A stretch of 64,000 bases of DNA, from contig NC_060213.1 in NCBI RefSeq assembly GCF_021130785.1, positions 98,200,501 through 98,264,500 of the forward strand. Direction: 5' to 3'. The stretch's first letter is position 1; the number at the start of each line of letters is the position of its first letter. Source of the DNA: Homalodisca vitripennis. Its lineage: Eukaryota; Arthropoda; Insecta; Hemiptera; Cicadellidae. The notes under the pieces are model-generated. The model saw only the letters and a program-made list of their open reading frames with translations. It did no database searches and was not told the origin of the DNA. The position numbers were made by a program, and so were the translations under genes. Positions 12,241-25,529 of this stretch are shown in pieces.

Positions 12241-13555
12241 TAAAGATAATCGTCCTGCGATAGAGAAATCCCAGCGACTCGATCCTCTCGCCCGCTAGAG
12301 CAATCCAAGAGGAACCTTTCGCCCTGCGCTAGAGAAATCCCAGCGCCTCTTCGTCTTTCCCCGCTAGAGCGATCCAAGCGGAACCTTTCGCCCTGCGCTA
12401 GAGAAATCCGAGCGCCTCGATCCTCTCGCCCGCTAGAGCAATCCAAGCGGAACCTTTCGTCCTGCGCAAGAGAAATCCGAGCGCCTCTCGCCCACTAGAG
12501 CAATCCAAGCGGAACCTTTCGCCCTGCGCTAGAGAAAATCCCAGCGCCTCTTCGTCTTTCCCCGCTAGAGCGATCAAAGCGGAACCTTTCGTCCTGCTCT
12601 AGAGAAATCCGTGCGCCTCTATCCTCTTGCCCGCTAGAGCAATCCAAGCGGAACCTTTCGCCCTGCGCTACAGAAATCCAAGCGCCTCTTCGTCTTTCCC
12701 TGCTAGAGCGATCCAAGCGGAACCTTTCGTCCTGCGCTAGAGAAATCCGAGCCGCCTCTCTCGCCCACTAGAGCAATCCAAGCGGAACCTTTCGCCCTGT
12801 GCTAGAGAAATCCAAGCGCCTCTTCGTCTTTCCCCGCTAGAGCGATCCAAGCGGAAGCTTTCGTCCTGCGCTAGAGAAATCCGAGCGCCTCTATCCTCTT
12901 GCCCGCTAGAGCAATCCAAGCGGAACCTTTCGCCCTGCGCTAGAGAAATCCGAGCGCCTCGATCCTCTCGCCCGCTAGAGCAATCCAAGCGGAACCTTTC
13001 GTCCTGCGCAAGAGAAATCCGAGCGCCTCTCGCCCAACTAGAGCAATCCAAGCGGAACCTTTCGCCCTGCGCTAGAGAAATCCCAGCGCCTCTTCGTCTT
13101 TCCCCGCTAGAGCGATCAAAGCGGAACCTTTCGTCCTGCTCTAGAGAAATCCGTGCGCCTCTATCCTCTTGCCCGCTAGAGCAATCCAAGCGGAACCTTT
13201 CGCCCTGCGCTACAGAAATCCAAGCGCCTCTTCGTCTTTCCCTGCTAGAGCGATCCAAGCGGAACCTTTCGTCCTGCGCTAGAGAAATCCGAGCGCCTCT
13301 CGCCCACTAGAGCAATCCAAGCGGAACCTTTCGCCCTGTGCTAGAGAAATCCAAGCGCCTCTTCGTCTTTCCCCGCTAGAGCGATCCAAGCGGAAGCTTT
13401 CGTCCTGCGTTAGAGAAATCCGAGCGCCTCTATCCTCTTGCCCGCTAGAGCAATCCAAGCGGAACCTTTCGCCCTGTGCTAGAGAAATCCAAGCGCCTCT
13501 TCGTCTTTCCCCGCAGGAGCGATCCAGCGGAACCTTTCGGCCTGCGCTAGAGAAA
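12241..13555. repeat. GC-rich minisatellite with 540-bp higher-order period
   Basis: About 19 tandem units of about 69 bp (some about 61 bp) share the core GCTAGAGAAATCC, a spacer, GCTAGAGCAATCCAAGCGG and AACCTTTCG. Three unit types differ in the spacer (GATCCTCTCGCCC, TTCGTCTTTCCCC, and a shorter TCGCCCA form). The segment 12480-12775 is repeated at 13020-13315 with a few one-base indels, giving a 540-bp higher-order period. Because 69 is a multiple of three, long frames stay open on the - strand. I treat these as by-products. Confidence 0.92.
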
Positions 13556-15359
13556 TCATTAAAAATAAATGTTTACTTTGATATAGGAAATAAGAAGAAA
13601 TCATAATCCACGATTTTTTTACATGGTAAAAATTTGAATTTTTATTAGTTTCATTTCTGAATTTATAAGTTGCTTTTATGTAACATAACAAAAAATACAA
13701 TATGTAAATACATACCAAACGTATCAAAAGCACATTTTGACTTAAAAAATCGCTTATTTAAGTTAAAACTGGTTCCAGGCTCCTGGACTGTTATTTTATA
13801 AATAACAAAATTTTTTAATCTTATGTTACTAATTTATATATACACATGCTGCAGACTAATATTTATATACTTTGGTGGTTTTATGGAATAGATTGGGTAT
13901 TTACCTATATAAATTGTTTGGTAAGTAAATAATCAGCCATACAATTTTCACATATTAATGTTCCTTAATTTTAGGTGTATATGTAGCAAAAGTGAGTAAT
14001 AACCACATTTAAGGATAATCCAGCTAGTTGTGGGATATTAATTGGTACCGCTGCCGGGGCTAATGACAAACCCGGGTAACATATTTAGCCAGAGTGGGCT
14101 CATATCCTGGGATACTTTATCAGCACGCCCGCACCAGTAGCACGTATTTGCGCCATTACTGAATGATGAAGTAGTTATATGTGTTAATATAATCCATGTG
14201 GTATGGAATAGTAACATAAAAATATTTTTATTGGTTTTATAAATAAAAAATATTTTTCTTCCCAAGGTTAATTATAAAAGAGTTATGGTTTAAAAAGTTT
14301 TATATATCTACCTGCGAAAATCAACTACGAATATATGATTTTAATGGCATTAATTTGCTCACAGGAGCTCACTTTTACCAAGAGCTAAAGAAGTCACTAG
14401 CTCTGGTGGTATTGACATAATTTTTACATTTAAATAAATTAAGGAATACAAAACGATTATATTTTAAACAAATTAAAATATTACTTACCGTTCCGTTAAC
14501 CTCATTCTGGTATGAGGTAAACCAGTCTGGCCACCCTTCCAATGTCAGTTCTTTTTAATTCACCAGAGATGAAGCAATGAATAAAAAATTACCCTACTTC
14601 TCTAAGACCAATTAAAGTAATTTTACACTACAAATGTAACGCCTCTAAATATCTAATTTTTCACATAGTTTTGTCTATAGTTGTTTGAGCAGATACATAT
14701 ACAGTATAGAACCACACAACAGAGTAATCACCCTCCCACTATATTAGAGTACAAAATAATATATTATTAATATTCAAGCAATACTTCGACTGCTATCTCT
14801 TTAATTCAACGCAGGGAAACCCCAATAAAACTACAACCCTATTCAGGTACAAGGTAAGATTACGTCTCATCACGTGTTGCAAAAGACGCTTCGCTGAGAT
14901 TCAATCCAAAATTACATCCTACTTAATATTTTATTATTGAGAGAAAAAACGACAGACAATCGTGTAAAAAATAAATTTTCACTTATTCAAGAAACAATAG
15001 AGAAATTTTATAAGCGTACTGAACGATAGGTTTAAATGGCGTTAAATCATATTGCATGTTTGGAAATGGACTATCATAGAACACAATTTTGGTATAAATG
15101 AAGAGTTATACCGGATTTCAAGTTTACAGTTTCAATATTTCTCCGGATTTATTTCCACATAATACTTTACAGTATTTTGTATTTAATATATACCCATAGG
15201 ATTATCGTAGAAAACAATCGTTAACGCTGAGCCGAATCCTATAGTCTATCTCATTCGGAGATATTAAAATGAAATATCAAGCTTCAGCTTGTAGATAGAT
15301 AGCACGCTGCAGTTTATGTTTTGTGGTTGTGTGAAGTTGCAAGGATTTATATGTCTTTT
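13556..15359. other. Non-coding AT-rich intergenic DNA
   Basis: No domain-bearing reading frame and no RNA gene are seen. Short GC-richer patches (for example 14040-14150) have no recognisable identity. Confidence 0.5.
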
Positions 15360-15373
15360 ATGTTACATATATA

Positions 15374-15407
<34 letters not shown>

Positions 15408-15456
15408 ATATAACTTTATATATAATTTCAATAAACATTGAATCACAAAAAGTACT

Positions 15457-15527
15457 TGCTCCGCCGGTAGTCGAACCCGGATCTCTCACTTGCCGGGTGA
15501 ATGTGCTACCATTACACCACAGAGCGC
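15457..15527 (-). tRNA. tRNA-like sequence, probably a pseudo-tRNA or tRNA-derived repeat
   Basis: Read on the - strand it folds as a cloverleaf. Acceptor CGCTCTG pairs with CGGAGCA except at the first pair. D stem GTGT/GCAC encloses a GG-containing loop. Anticodon stem TTCAC/GTGAG encloses loop CCGGCAA, and T stem CCGGG/ACCGG encloses TTCGACT. The presumed anticodon would be GGC (Ala), but position 33 is C instead of the near-universal U, and the last T-stem pair is mismatched. Box B (GGTTCGACT) is good. The flanking inverted repeats make a tRNA-derived mobile element more likely than a working gene. Confidence 0.45.
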
Positions 15528-15642
15528 TTACTTTTTTTGATTCAATTATTTTGTATTTGGCCGTATCTGTCACATATGCGTTAAAATAAGCAAACTAACA
15601 TATGATCGGAAGACCAAACACCTGTCAAACGACTTTTATTTA

Positions 15643-15729
15643 CGTTAAATTGTATAAATGGCAATAGCCTTATTTAATTGAATAGTTTATTGAAATTAAA
15701 TAAAGCTATTGCCATTTATACAATTTAAC

Positions 15730-15731
<2 letters not shown>
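15643..15731. repeat. Near-perfect hairpin with arms of about 36 bp
   Basis: The left arm GTTAAATTGTATAAATGGCA with the following AATAGC, and the right arm GCTATTGCCATTTATACAATTTAAC, are reverse complements with about one mismatch over 36 bases. The loop is about 16 bases. A (TA)n tract follows immediately. Confidence 0.85.
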
Positions 15732-15766
<35 letters not shown>

Positions 15767-15945
15767 GTAGTACGTACGTCACGTACAGTATCGTTGAAGT
15801 TTTTACTGCAGTATTTATACGGTTAATAACTCCAAACTGTGTTGTAGATATTTTAACATGACATTTGCTTTGTTACGCAATGTTATATTTATTTAAATTG
15901 TAATTTTCATATTTAAGAGACTAAAAGAACTATAGTAATTATTAC

Positions 15946-16345
15946 TTACTAGCAGCTACCTGTGGCTTCCGCACGCAATTTCCGTAGGCCTTTGTCTGAC
16001 TCTAATGTTGAGATTTTATTTCTTGCGACTATCAATAATATATGTAAAAAAAGTAGCCGTATATTCGTGGCTATTATAATTTACTCCGGCCTTTTTTGTG
16101 ACGTAGTTGAGTATTTATCCAGATCACGATACATACATACGCAGTTCTAAGAAGCCGCCTTCTGTAAATTACAAGTAAAATACGTTTTAAATGTACAGTA
16201 AAAGTTAGAATACTATGTTTTAATATCTGCAGTTACTAGCGGTTTCGCCAACAATTTAGTACGTTTTTCACCTAATGAGCACTTCTTTTTCAGTAAATTA
16301 TATTTCTTACGTCAATGTTGAGTTTCCCTTCTTGCTACCACCAAG
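15946..16345 (-). repeat. Decayed transposon ends, two related segments
   Basis: 15949-15978 is the reverse complement of the end of the repeat at 11196-11226 (TACTAGCAGCT followed by a GGCTTC..GCACGC form). A weaker second copy starts near 16233 (TTACTAGCGGTTTCGCC) and again contains a TCAATGTTGAGTTTCCCTTC-like stretch, paralleling CTAATGTTGAGATTTTATTT in the first. The 62-codon open frame in the first copy is not considered a gene. Confidence 0.45.
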
Positions 16346-17083
16346 AAATTACCTAAAAGAGAGTATTTATGGCCATTTTTATTTACATCGTTCTTAGTAT
16401 TTCTTGTATCATAGTTAATTTTGCCTTCTTTTCCAATCAAGAAAAATATGTAGCACAGATCATAAAAACCTACTTTCTGCCAAAAGATCTGTATGATGGG
16501 TTTTATCAGTCTTTAAATTTATATTAAAATTAAGGTTAAGTTACTTGGTTTTTTATATAAATACTTAATATTTTTTTAATGTTAAGTTTAAAAGTTTATT
16601 AAATTTGACACTATTTACGTGTTAGTATATATTTATATATATATAAAGATATATATTCTAATTTATATTTATTTAAATAATTTAAAACATTTAGACATGG
16701 AATTTTAAGTTCCAATCAGGGCGAATTTTGACTCTCTTATAGCTTAGAACATGTTTAAGGTAGAGTACTTAAATAATCACTGAAATGTAAAATCGTCATG
16801 AAAACGAAGGGTTACTCCTTAGACAATTTACACACTATAACAGTAAACATTTTATCAATGTTGCTAAATTAATTAAACATTTAGTTGTGATTCAAAAATT
16901 AAGGTTTGAAAATAACATTTGATTAAATTTGACAGGCTCTTTAAATCAAATTACACAACCTCATTGGGACGGATCCCAGAGGGATTTTTCAAATAATAAC
17001 AGGCCTATTAATATTCATCCAGGGACTGTAAGAATCTCAATGTACAGATTTAGTACAATCAATTGAATAGTTTACGCGAGGAA

Positions 17084-17121
<38 letters not shown>

Positions 17122-19020
17122 AAACCAAGGCACTGTCGATTTTATAATATTATTAGGATTTAGTTAAAAATGTATTTAAACTAAGTTGCCGCATACTGTA
17201 TTAAACTGTTAATTTTGTTAGACTATAATATAGCTGACTATAAAAGATTTATTTATATTTCCTACTCTTGTACACTCTTCCATAAGATCATAATCAAATA
17301 ATGAGCTGAGTTCTGTAAGGGTAACTCTAAGTCTTATGGAATATTTTTAACAACCTGCTTAATATTCAAGTCTTGAAGCCACGCGGTTCACTGTAAGTGT
17401 TTCCAGGTCACGAAACTGCAAATTGGTTTGCAGAGTAAATCTGTTCCACTGATCAAATGTCTTCACGTTTGTCGAACAATTCCCTTTATACCACATTAAG
17501 TTAGTTGAAGCCCAATCATAATTTTCTACGTATTAAATAATTCTTGGAAAAGAAAAATTTTTTAAACATACAGTAATATAGAATTTATTTAAAAAAATTA
17601 TATCTATTCGTGTATTTTTGTTTCATAATAATTTTACACGGAATTTTAAAGGAACAAACTGTAACGCGTCTTTGTATACATCAATTGACAAGCGTGTAAA
17701 TTATGAGCAAGTTTTTTTATTATTCTGTTTTACAAATTTGTTTTATACAAAATACAGATTGAGCCCACTACCTGGATACTGATTGTAGTAGTATAACAAG
17801 TGAAGATGACAATCCGATTCTACTGAAAACTTTTCCCTTGTTATTTCGTCATATAGTTTTTTAACTTTATTTTGAAACCCCCAAAATTCCGTAAGTGGTA
17901 TTTCTTGGGGTTGGGGATCATTTTTGAGAAGTTTTTAAATGTAAAAATGAGGTATGTATAAACTTTTTTTAAGGTATCTTGACACCGATCAATGTCAAAA
18001 AAGGTTTTCAACTCATTTTGTCTATCTACCACGAATGCTAATAACAATTAATCATTTCTGTTCCCCACATTTCGCATAGGCTGAGCCACACATAAGGTTA
18101 GTTCCTGTTTAATCCATCAACATGATATTTCTATAGACATGTTAAAGTAAATTGTACACACCATAGTTATATTAGGACTCTTACTTTCAAAATGCCTTGA
18201 TACTTAATTATCCTGAGTAGTTTGAACGAACCATACAGATCATAATTAGGCCCTTTATATATTACTGTTCAATTCAAATTTTTCAGGGTTTTATACAATG
18301 CATGCTAACAACAATAAAAAAATTTCGGATGCAGGATGACTAATTGCTTTTTACAGTATATTTTAAGTAAATCATTGCCATTGTCAGTTATATGTGACCA
18401 CTGCACTCAGAGCTGGTCGCACTCACAGCTGATTTACAGTCGTAATTAATTGCTCACTTTCACTCTACGTCATGCGCAACCATACGCAAACCATGCGGGA
18501 CATTGGTAGTTTTAAAATAAAACTTTAAATTGAAACTTATTAATGATATTAAAACATATTTTGTAGATATTTATTCGCAGATAGTTTGTGTTTTTGACAT
18601 CATAAAACATAAAATATTGTTAATTAATAGCATATAAAAAATTTATACTTAATATTTACTATCATATAACGGACAAAATATGTACATATTATTTAGGGAA
18701 GAGGAAGAATATTGATTGGTTATTGAGGCAGATAAGAATACACGAACAAGTAGTTATGCTTCAAGATTATCAGTGTTAAAATTAATTCAAGGCATTTTTC
18801 ATTTAAGCTTTGTATTATTTACTTGGGAGTTAAAATGCTGATAACAAACATAACCTATATTTTACATAGCCTATCTTTATGGCTTTGGGCTTCAATTTAG
18901 GTGATAAACATATATTTCTTGGTAGATTTAGTTTAGTTTAAAATATGAAAAATCAAACATACGTTAGTTCTAGAAATTATTCTTTTCATTTATACAATAA
19001 ATATTCATGATTGTCAATGA
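16346..19020. other. Non-coding AT-rich intergenic DNA
   Basis: No recognisable gene. It contains a 34-base poly(A) run at 17087-17120, possibly a retroposon tail, but the sequence upstream of the tail matches nothing I recognise. Confidence 0.5.
17087..17120 (+). repeat. Poly(A) run of 34 bases
   Basis: An uninterrupted A34 followed by CAAACC. It may be the tail of a retrotransposed copy reading on the + strand. No target-site duplication could be identified by eye. Confidence 0.85.
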
Positions 19021-19044
19021 CGTAGACTAGTGGGTACGGTTGGT

Positions 19045-19190
19045 TGTAGTTAAGTCAAAACGATGTGCTTGGCTGCTTGCTTGAATGGGTGACCGCTTAA
19101 GCATCCTGAACTTGCAAGCAGACCACCAACTCGGCGTTGGTTGGAGGCAGTGTGGCAGTCACATTGAAACTGTTGTACCCCAACTTTAAT
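19045..19190 (+). repeat. 5S-rRNA-like SINE fragment
   Basis: GTTAAGTCAAAACG, then CTTGCTTGAATGGGTGACCG, has the layout of the internal promoter half of 5S rRNA (GTTAAGC...CTTGGATGGGTGACCGC). The fragment continues into unrelated sequence ending around a GGCAGTGTGGCAGTCAC stretch, as in SINE3-type elements whose heads derive from 5S rRNA. Too little is conserved for a functional 5S gene. Confidence 0.5.
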
Positions 19191-22100
19191 TTAGTATTAT
19201 ATATGGTTTCTTCTTAGCCCTAGCTTTTACCTTAGTAAAATAAGCCATTCCGATATGTTGCTTTTATTGTCACAATCACCTCTCCAATTTCTTCTATAGT
19301 TTGCTTTAAAAATATGTATTATATTTTAGTTTTAGTAATTTTTTCATATCTAGGAGAATATTAAAACAAATACTTTACAGTACCCGTTTTTTTGAATTAT
19401 TGTTAATTAAATAGTTTACTACGTATTAGTAATATAAAAACGCGTGCTTCAATGGATAGTTTCGTTCTTAGGGAGGATTTTTTTTGTGTTTTTATTACAG
19501 AATTAATCGTTTAACGTACTATCTGTTTCAACCTGATGCACAACACTTTTGTAAATAGCACTTCTGCAGAACCTTACATAACTGAGTTATATAAAATAAT
19601 AATATTGCATTATAAGTGTCATATACGTATTATTCACTTAGTTACATCATATATTATGCATACAAGCAATGAGTCAAAATTCTAATATGATTTATTGATT
19701 ATCCACGCTCCTCAGTAGCAACTATAGCACAAATATCGAATCAGACATGATAAGGCAACCGTAAAATCTTTGTTAGCAGTGTTATGGTTCATCTTTCAAT
19801 GTTATTACGTTAAATGTATATAAGTTGCAATGTTAAATTGAATATATTCAGTGAAGTGTTGGACATTTTTAAACGCAAATCATTTAAACAAACTAAGAGA
19901 TTGAATTAAATTAAAGAATTATTATTGTAATCAGTATCGATTCCGTGTTGCGCCCATTCAATAATACGATTCAGTAATTCCAATATGGGGATGTAAAATG
20001 AACAATATGGCCAGATTGCGTGATGTGTGTCCAGTCAGTGCGAGATTGATATAATGGGCGTAGAGCCGCAGATATCCGCTTGGCTCGCTCCCTTGCTATG
20101 GGCAACTAGTTGGAAACTCCCAAATTGATTAGAAGTATATGGATTCTATTCCATTATTTGGATTTTTATTTTTAAGCTTACCACTTACCAACCTAAATTT
20201 TACATAATGACTCTCATTTGTAATGCATTCGCCTTATTGGCGAAACTGGAAAAATCGCATTTTAAAGATCCCTAATTATATATATTTTGAATTTGAATAA
20301 TTGAATGGAATCTCTTTCCATGAGGCTGTCTTGACAACTATTGAAAATAATAGAATTAATCCAACATAATTTGGTGTTTTTTTTAAGATGGTTAAAATTA
20401 TGACAAATATCCGAAAATTTTTTGTACTTGTACATGTTACTCATACCTCGGAAAAAAGCACATTTAACAGTTTTCAATATGGTAATCACATACGTATTAA
20501 TGTTTTATTCGATGACTTCATAACATAAAACGACAATAAAACTTATTTAAAGACAGTTAGACAAGTTTTAATTCTATTATAAAACTATACGTATTACTGT
20601 AACTGAAATTTATGCAGTATTTACCCAATATTAGGACTCAATATTATAACCTAATAATATTTAAATGGTAAAAATTTGTACGTCTGACTAATTTTTATTC
20701 ATTATAGCCCTTAAAACTCTAAAAACAACTGAAAATATTGAGTTTAAGTTTTTCCATACACTTTTTAAAGTTTGTTTATGGTAAACATTAACGTGTAAGT
20801 CATGACTTAATTATTGTTAGGTTTATCTAGACAAGAACAATGGAGTGCCAGGCAAAACTATACTTAAACATAAAAATATTTTTTTTATCTTCAATTTGTC
20901 ATATTTTAATTGTCCCTCTTTAGCAAAGAAATATGTAAGTTCTTGGAGTACCTGCAGACAGAACGGTATGCTACTTAAGAGACGGTTCAAATCTAATTTT
21001 TAACACTGCTATAATTACAAATTAGTTAAAAACCCTGGATTGTTTCATCTACGTTATTAAAAATAAATTCCCTTTGGATCATGAAACTATTTGTTTACCA
21101 CGATGGATTAAACCATTAACAAGCAAGCCATGCAGAGAACACACCATTATACAATTCATTCTTTCCAAGACCAAAAGGTCACAATTAACCACATAAAAAA
21201 TACCATAAGGTCAAATATAAATTCATAATGTAATGGAATTATATGAGACATTTAAGTCCTGCGATGGATACCAAGTAAATGGGAGTCAAAAGTATATAAT
21301 GGTCAAAAAAGGGAGGAAAACAGTCTTTTACACCTTTAATTGTATAACATAGGCAAGAGATAACTAAATCAATGTTATTCCTCTATGTATAAAAAAGTGC
21401 GTTCTTGGACCTCCTTGTGTGGAGTGTGCGGCTTAGGTAGTTTTAGCTAGTAAATGTTTACCTGTTTCATGATAATATTAAACGTTTCACTGATGAAAGA
21501 TTTGTCATTGACATTTGTCATTGCAAGTAATACATTGAATCAGTAATACTATATTTTGAGATGTAAATTCGTATCTTCTTTCTTCAGGGTGAATAAATAA
21601 ATTAACTACCATGTAGGTTAAAATAAACAACCAAATCCCTGTGACATGAATAAGTTCTGAATAACATATAAATATACCACTCATGCTCACTGTTTAAAAA
21701 AACACACGCTTAAGAAAAAGACTGCCCTAAATGCCAAATAGTCCAAGTTATTTTACCTTATTATTATAGATAATTTTCAATTTTCACTTTATTTGTTGTA
21801 AAGTTAATCATATTTTTGTCAAACCGAAATTTCCAAATACATAATACCTACATGTATATTCGCCAATAACAAATTTTAAATAAAAAACTACATATATTTT
21901 GGTTATCGTAAAACCTAAATTTTATTTTGCAACATTAATTGATATAAGAAGGTAGGCTACGTCACACCAGATATCATATCGGATTTCAGGTAAGGTGGAC
22001 GAAAAAATTCATAATCTATAGCTCACCTAATTTTCGAAATGTCCTTCTCATACAGGCAATTATAAAAAAGCTGACACAAAATTACACATCATAAAACTCA

Positions 22101-25100
22101 TGTAAGTATAAAAGAAGATTCATGGAAAATTTAATTTCTACTTATGAAAACTTTAACTACATATTCTGCAACATGATACATTCACATATTTATTCATTAA
22201 GTTTGTTTTTCAAATACGAAAGATTTTCAATTATAAAAGTCTACACAACAAGTCCCCATAGAATGGTATTGTATGTATTTAGATAGGTATACCATGTATG
22301 TTATTATTTCAAAATTCCGAAAATATCTTAAGAATTGTACTGTTTTTTGCTGAAGAATTTATTTAATTTCACATGTTTTCTCATAAACTATCATGGTTAT
22401 CCTTAACCAACATTTAAAAAAACGCTTAACCAATGCGCTTTTATCGTACTGTATTTCTATTCATATAGAAATGAAGTCTCGCCCACAAGATAAAGTCTAG
22501 AGACCACATCGTCTTCCTGATATCGTGCTGACCGCCAGGGCAGAACAAAAATGAAATTTATTAAGCCTTGTGGGTGATAGGCTTTCCTAGAGCTCTACCA
22601 ATTAAAATATTGTAATGATAGCACTGGAATAAAAACTCATAATGTAAGAAGTTGTTTTTTCTTAAAAATCAAGGTAACTGACAAATTCCTCTTCGTAAAA
22701 GGTAATTTCGTTTATCTGAAAATGTTCCACCTGTGTTCCTTGAACAAATATATATTTTTTCTTAACAGTTCCTTATTATCTTTGGTCTTGTGTCACTCGG
22801 TTAAATTTCTTATAAAGAGATATGTTTTTGTACCGTCTGTGGTTTTTTCATATAAAATAAATTAATGAAGGGTCTAAAGCTAATTTTGGAACATAATATG
22901 CTTTATATTTATTGTTTTTAATAAGGCAGACACCAAAGTTTTTTCCGATAATATTGTGCTTCACTTAAAGAACAGTAAATATTCTTTCGCTATATCTCAT
23001 GTACCATTTTTGAAGTAAATTTAGAACTAAATATAATATTTAAAATAACTACAGGTTTGAAATGCAATATTCGAAGTATTTTATCAGAAGCAAGCTTTGG
23101 GATGCTTTATAAGCAGTATACAAAACTTTCTTAAATAATTGCCATTTTAGGACATTGCCCATCCCTAAAAAAACATTCATTCTCTGTAAAATCTAGGGTT
23201 GAAAGAAACTTGATTGAGGTCTGAGATGTATCATTTACTTATTAAACACGGATAGAGACCAGAATTTAAGTGTGAATTGTCCATTATTTGTGCTAGAACC
23301 ATGATTTGGGGTTGGAGGTAACTTTAAATGATCATGAAATTAGGGATTGGTCGGTTTATCCTCGTAAAAACAATTCATTTATATTCAATAATCACCTTTT
23401 AGGTTGGGATATTCTATTGTAAAACTGCTAACTAAATGCAATTCACCTAAACCAAAGCAGTGACAGTTGAATTTTTTAAAAAAGTCCAGCTTCTAAAAAC
23501 TCGTAAAATCACGTAATTGTTTGTGATGTAGACTTTCAGAATCTATTCTTTTCAGGAAAATTATTATTAATTAATTGAAGACATTTATGTTATTAGGGCA
23601 GTTAACAGTTCTTATGGTAGAGGATAATTTCATGGGAATGCACTTACATATTTTAGTAGTTATTTAACCCAAAAAACTGTTCAGATCCATTTTACATGTT
23701 ATAAAATTCAAATTTTATGTATATGATTATGTTATGTATTTTTTCTTTTACTTTTTACGTCTAAATGCGATAAGCGAAATGTAGTACTGTAAGTTGGTAA
23801 TAATACGTTGGGCACAGTTAAAAAATAAAACATTTTGTAATAATTAGCGAATTAGCTGTTATTATAATAAAATTGTTTAGGCAAGCCTAGGATGGGTAGT
23901 TAAAAGTAACACTTACTAAATTGCCCTCTGTGGCTAGCGGAACGTGTGATGCTCCACAAAACCGCAAACCACACATGTACATTTAAGGGTTCAGCACACG
24001 TAACATAGACGATTGTGTGGTTTCATATTGATTTGTAATGTTTTATAATAATTATATTTTATATACTACACGTTACATGGTTTTATCTATCGTACATGTA
24101 TCAATTTTTTGTACTGTACATTCATGGATATTTTTCTAGTACCACAATTTTCAACTATGACCATCCCAATTCTTACCGTTTTATTCTAACATTAAACTTT
24201 TTTATTTAGGTTTCCATTCCACATTCACCAGTATAAGTTATTGTTTTTCTGAGGCAAAATTAAAATTATCAATTTGAATTATTAAGTACTAAGAAGTATT
24301 ACAATCGTGTGGTAGCATAATACAATTTTCAATTTACAAAATAAAAAAATCTTACCATTATTTACCCAACACAAACTACCCTCGTTTGTTGACTTCGTCC
24401 TCAAAAACATTTACCACGTCATTTGCAAGCATATTGCTGAAATATATAAATATTTAAGGTAAAATAGACAACACAAAATTCATTGTCCTATTTTCCCCAC
24501 CTACTTTCCCATGGTATTTGACCAATTTACAAAGTATTGCCAGTCACTGTGTCCATAGAGTACACCAGTACTAACAGCTACCTTTGACAAATTTTTGAGA
24601 ATGAACATATTCCTATGTCATTGTGAGTGCGTGTGGTCTATAAAAACATTACTTATCTGAGAGCAAAACACGTTTGTGTAATAAAAAACGTGTTCATAAC
24701 TAATCTTACAACCCTGTACAGTATTATACATAAACTTTAAACAAGATATATCTCAACCACGTTTCTAATAAAACTCATAATTTACATTAACTAAAAATTG
24801 AGTATTTTATAATTATACATTTATTGTAACTCACCACGTTTATTTAAACGTTTTCGTTAATTTTTTGTCCTTGTGGTAAAATATTATTGTTGATTATATT
24901 TGCTATCGTAAAATACGCTCTCTTATTTTCCATGCCATTTCGTGTATACATTCTAATTTCCAGCCTATTTGATATCAGCTTAGACATATTGTGTTCTCAT
25001 AAATTAGTTCGTAATTGTTTGTTAAACTCGTCAGTTCTAGTAATTTAGATCGCTTATGTATTTAAATACTATGTTCCCTTGTTTTAAATCAAGATACTAA

Positions 25101-25529
25101 TTGTACATTGTACATATATATGTCCGGATTAGCTGTTTATTATTTCATATATTTTGTGGTGTCGTATTTAGTACCAAATCGTTAAAGGAGATATTGTTGG
25201 TCCACAACGAAATTTAAATATTTTTACCCTAAATGTGTCCTAGTTACAAATAAACGAGGAAAAATTAGTCGAAATTTACATTATTTTGCTGAAGTATCTT
25301 TATTTTCCTTCAGAATAAACTATGTTATACGTTTATTACATGATGTATTTTAGAAAAATCCACTTTTAACGTCTTGTCTATTCTCTCGTTATTATCATTT
25401 TCTCATAGAAAAGAAGTATATTAATAATCAGAAAATGTTGAACCCTCCAGTTATCTTTAAAACTTATGTCATAATAATGTTAGACTATAGTGTGAAAGCT
25501 TTGAAATTGCAAGTCGTTAAAAGGACCTA
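19191..25529. other. Non-coding AT-rich intergenic DNA
   Basis: More than 6 kb without a recognisable coding sequence; the longest frame is about 75 codons and domainless. Small GC-richer patches near 20020-20110 and 22480-22610 are unidentified. The latter has a short inverted pair (GCCCACAAG and CTTGTGGG). Confidence 0.5.

Larger units (their letters stand above)
15377..15762. repeat. Composite repeat: (TA)n, tRNA-like core and hairpin
   Basis: TA tracts at both ends (15377-15405 and 15732-15762) enclose a tRNA-like segment, itself flanked by imperfect inverted repeats (ATTGAATCACAAAAAGTA near 15437 and its complement near 15530-15547), and a hairpin at 15643-15731. Parts recur at 10260-10310. 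This looks like a small TA-targeted fold-back or MITE-like element that has picked up, or is built on, a tRNA-like sequence. Confidence 0.55.

Noticed and set aside
11193..12243. Frames of 92, 165 and 92 codons as a host gene
   Set aside because: Composition follows the pyrimidine strand bias, no domain is recognisable, and the region abuts LTR-like and satellite sequence.
12069..13258. Arg/Ser/Asp-rich repeat protein frames on the - strand
   Set aside because: The unit length of 69 is a multiple of three, so frames stay open automatically; shorter units and indels break them repeatedly.
12241..13555. CRISPR-like array
   Set aside because: Spacers are themselves repeated types, units are adjacent and similar over their whole length, and the genome is eukaryotic; this is a minisatellite.
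15358..15589. Frames of 61-71 codons around the tRNA-like sequence
   Set aside because: They read through (TA)n and the tRNA-like repeat in both strands and have no protein signature.
15946..16150. 62-codon + strand frame starting MASARNF
   Set aside because: It lies in the reverse complement of a transposon end also found at 11196-11226.
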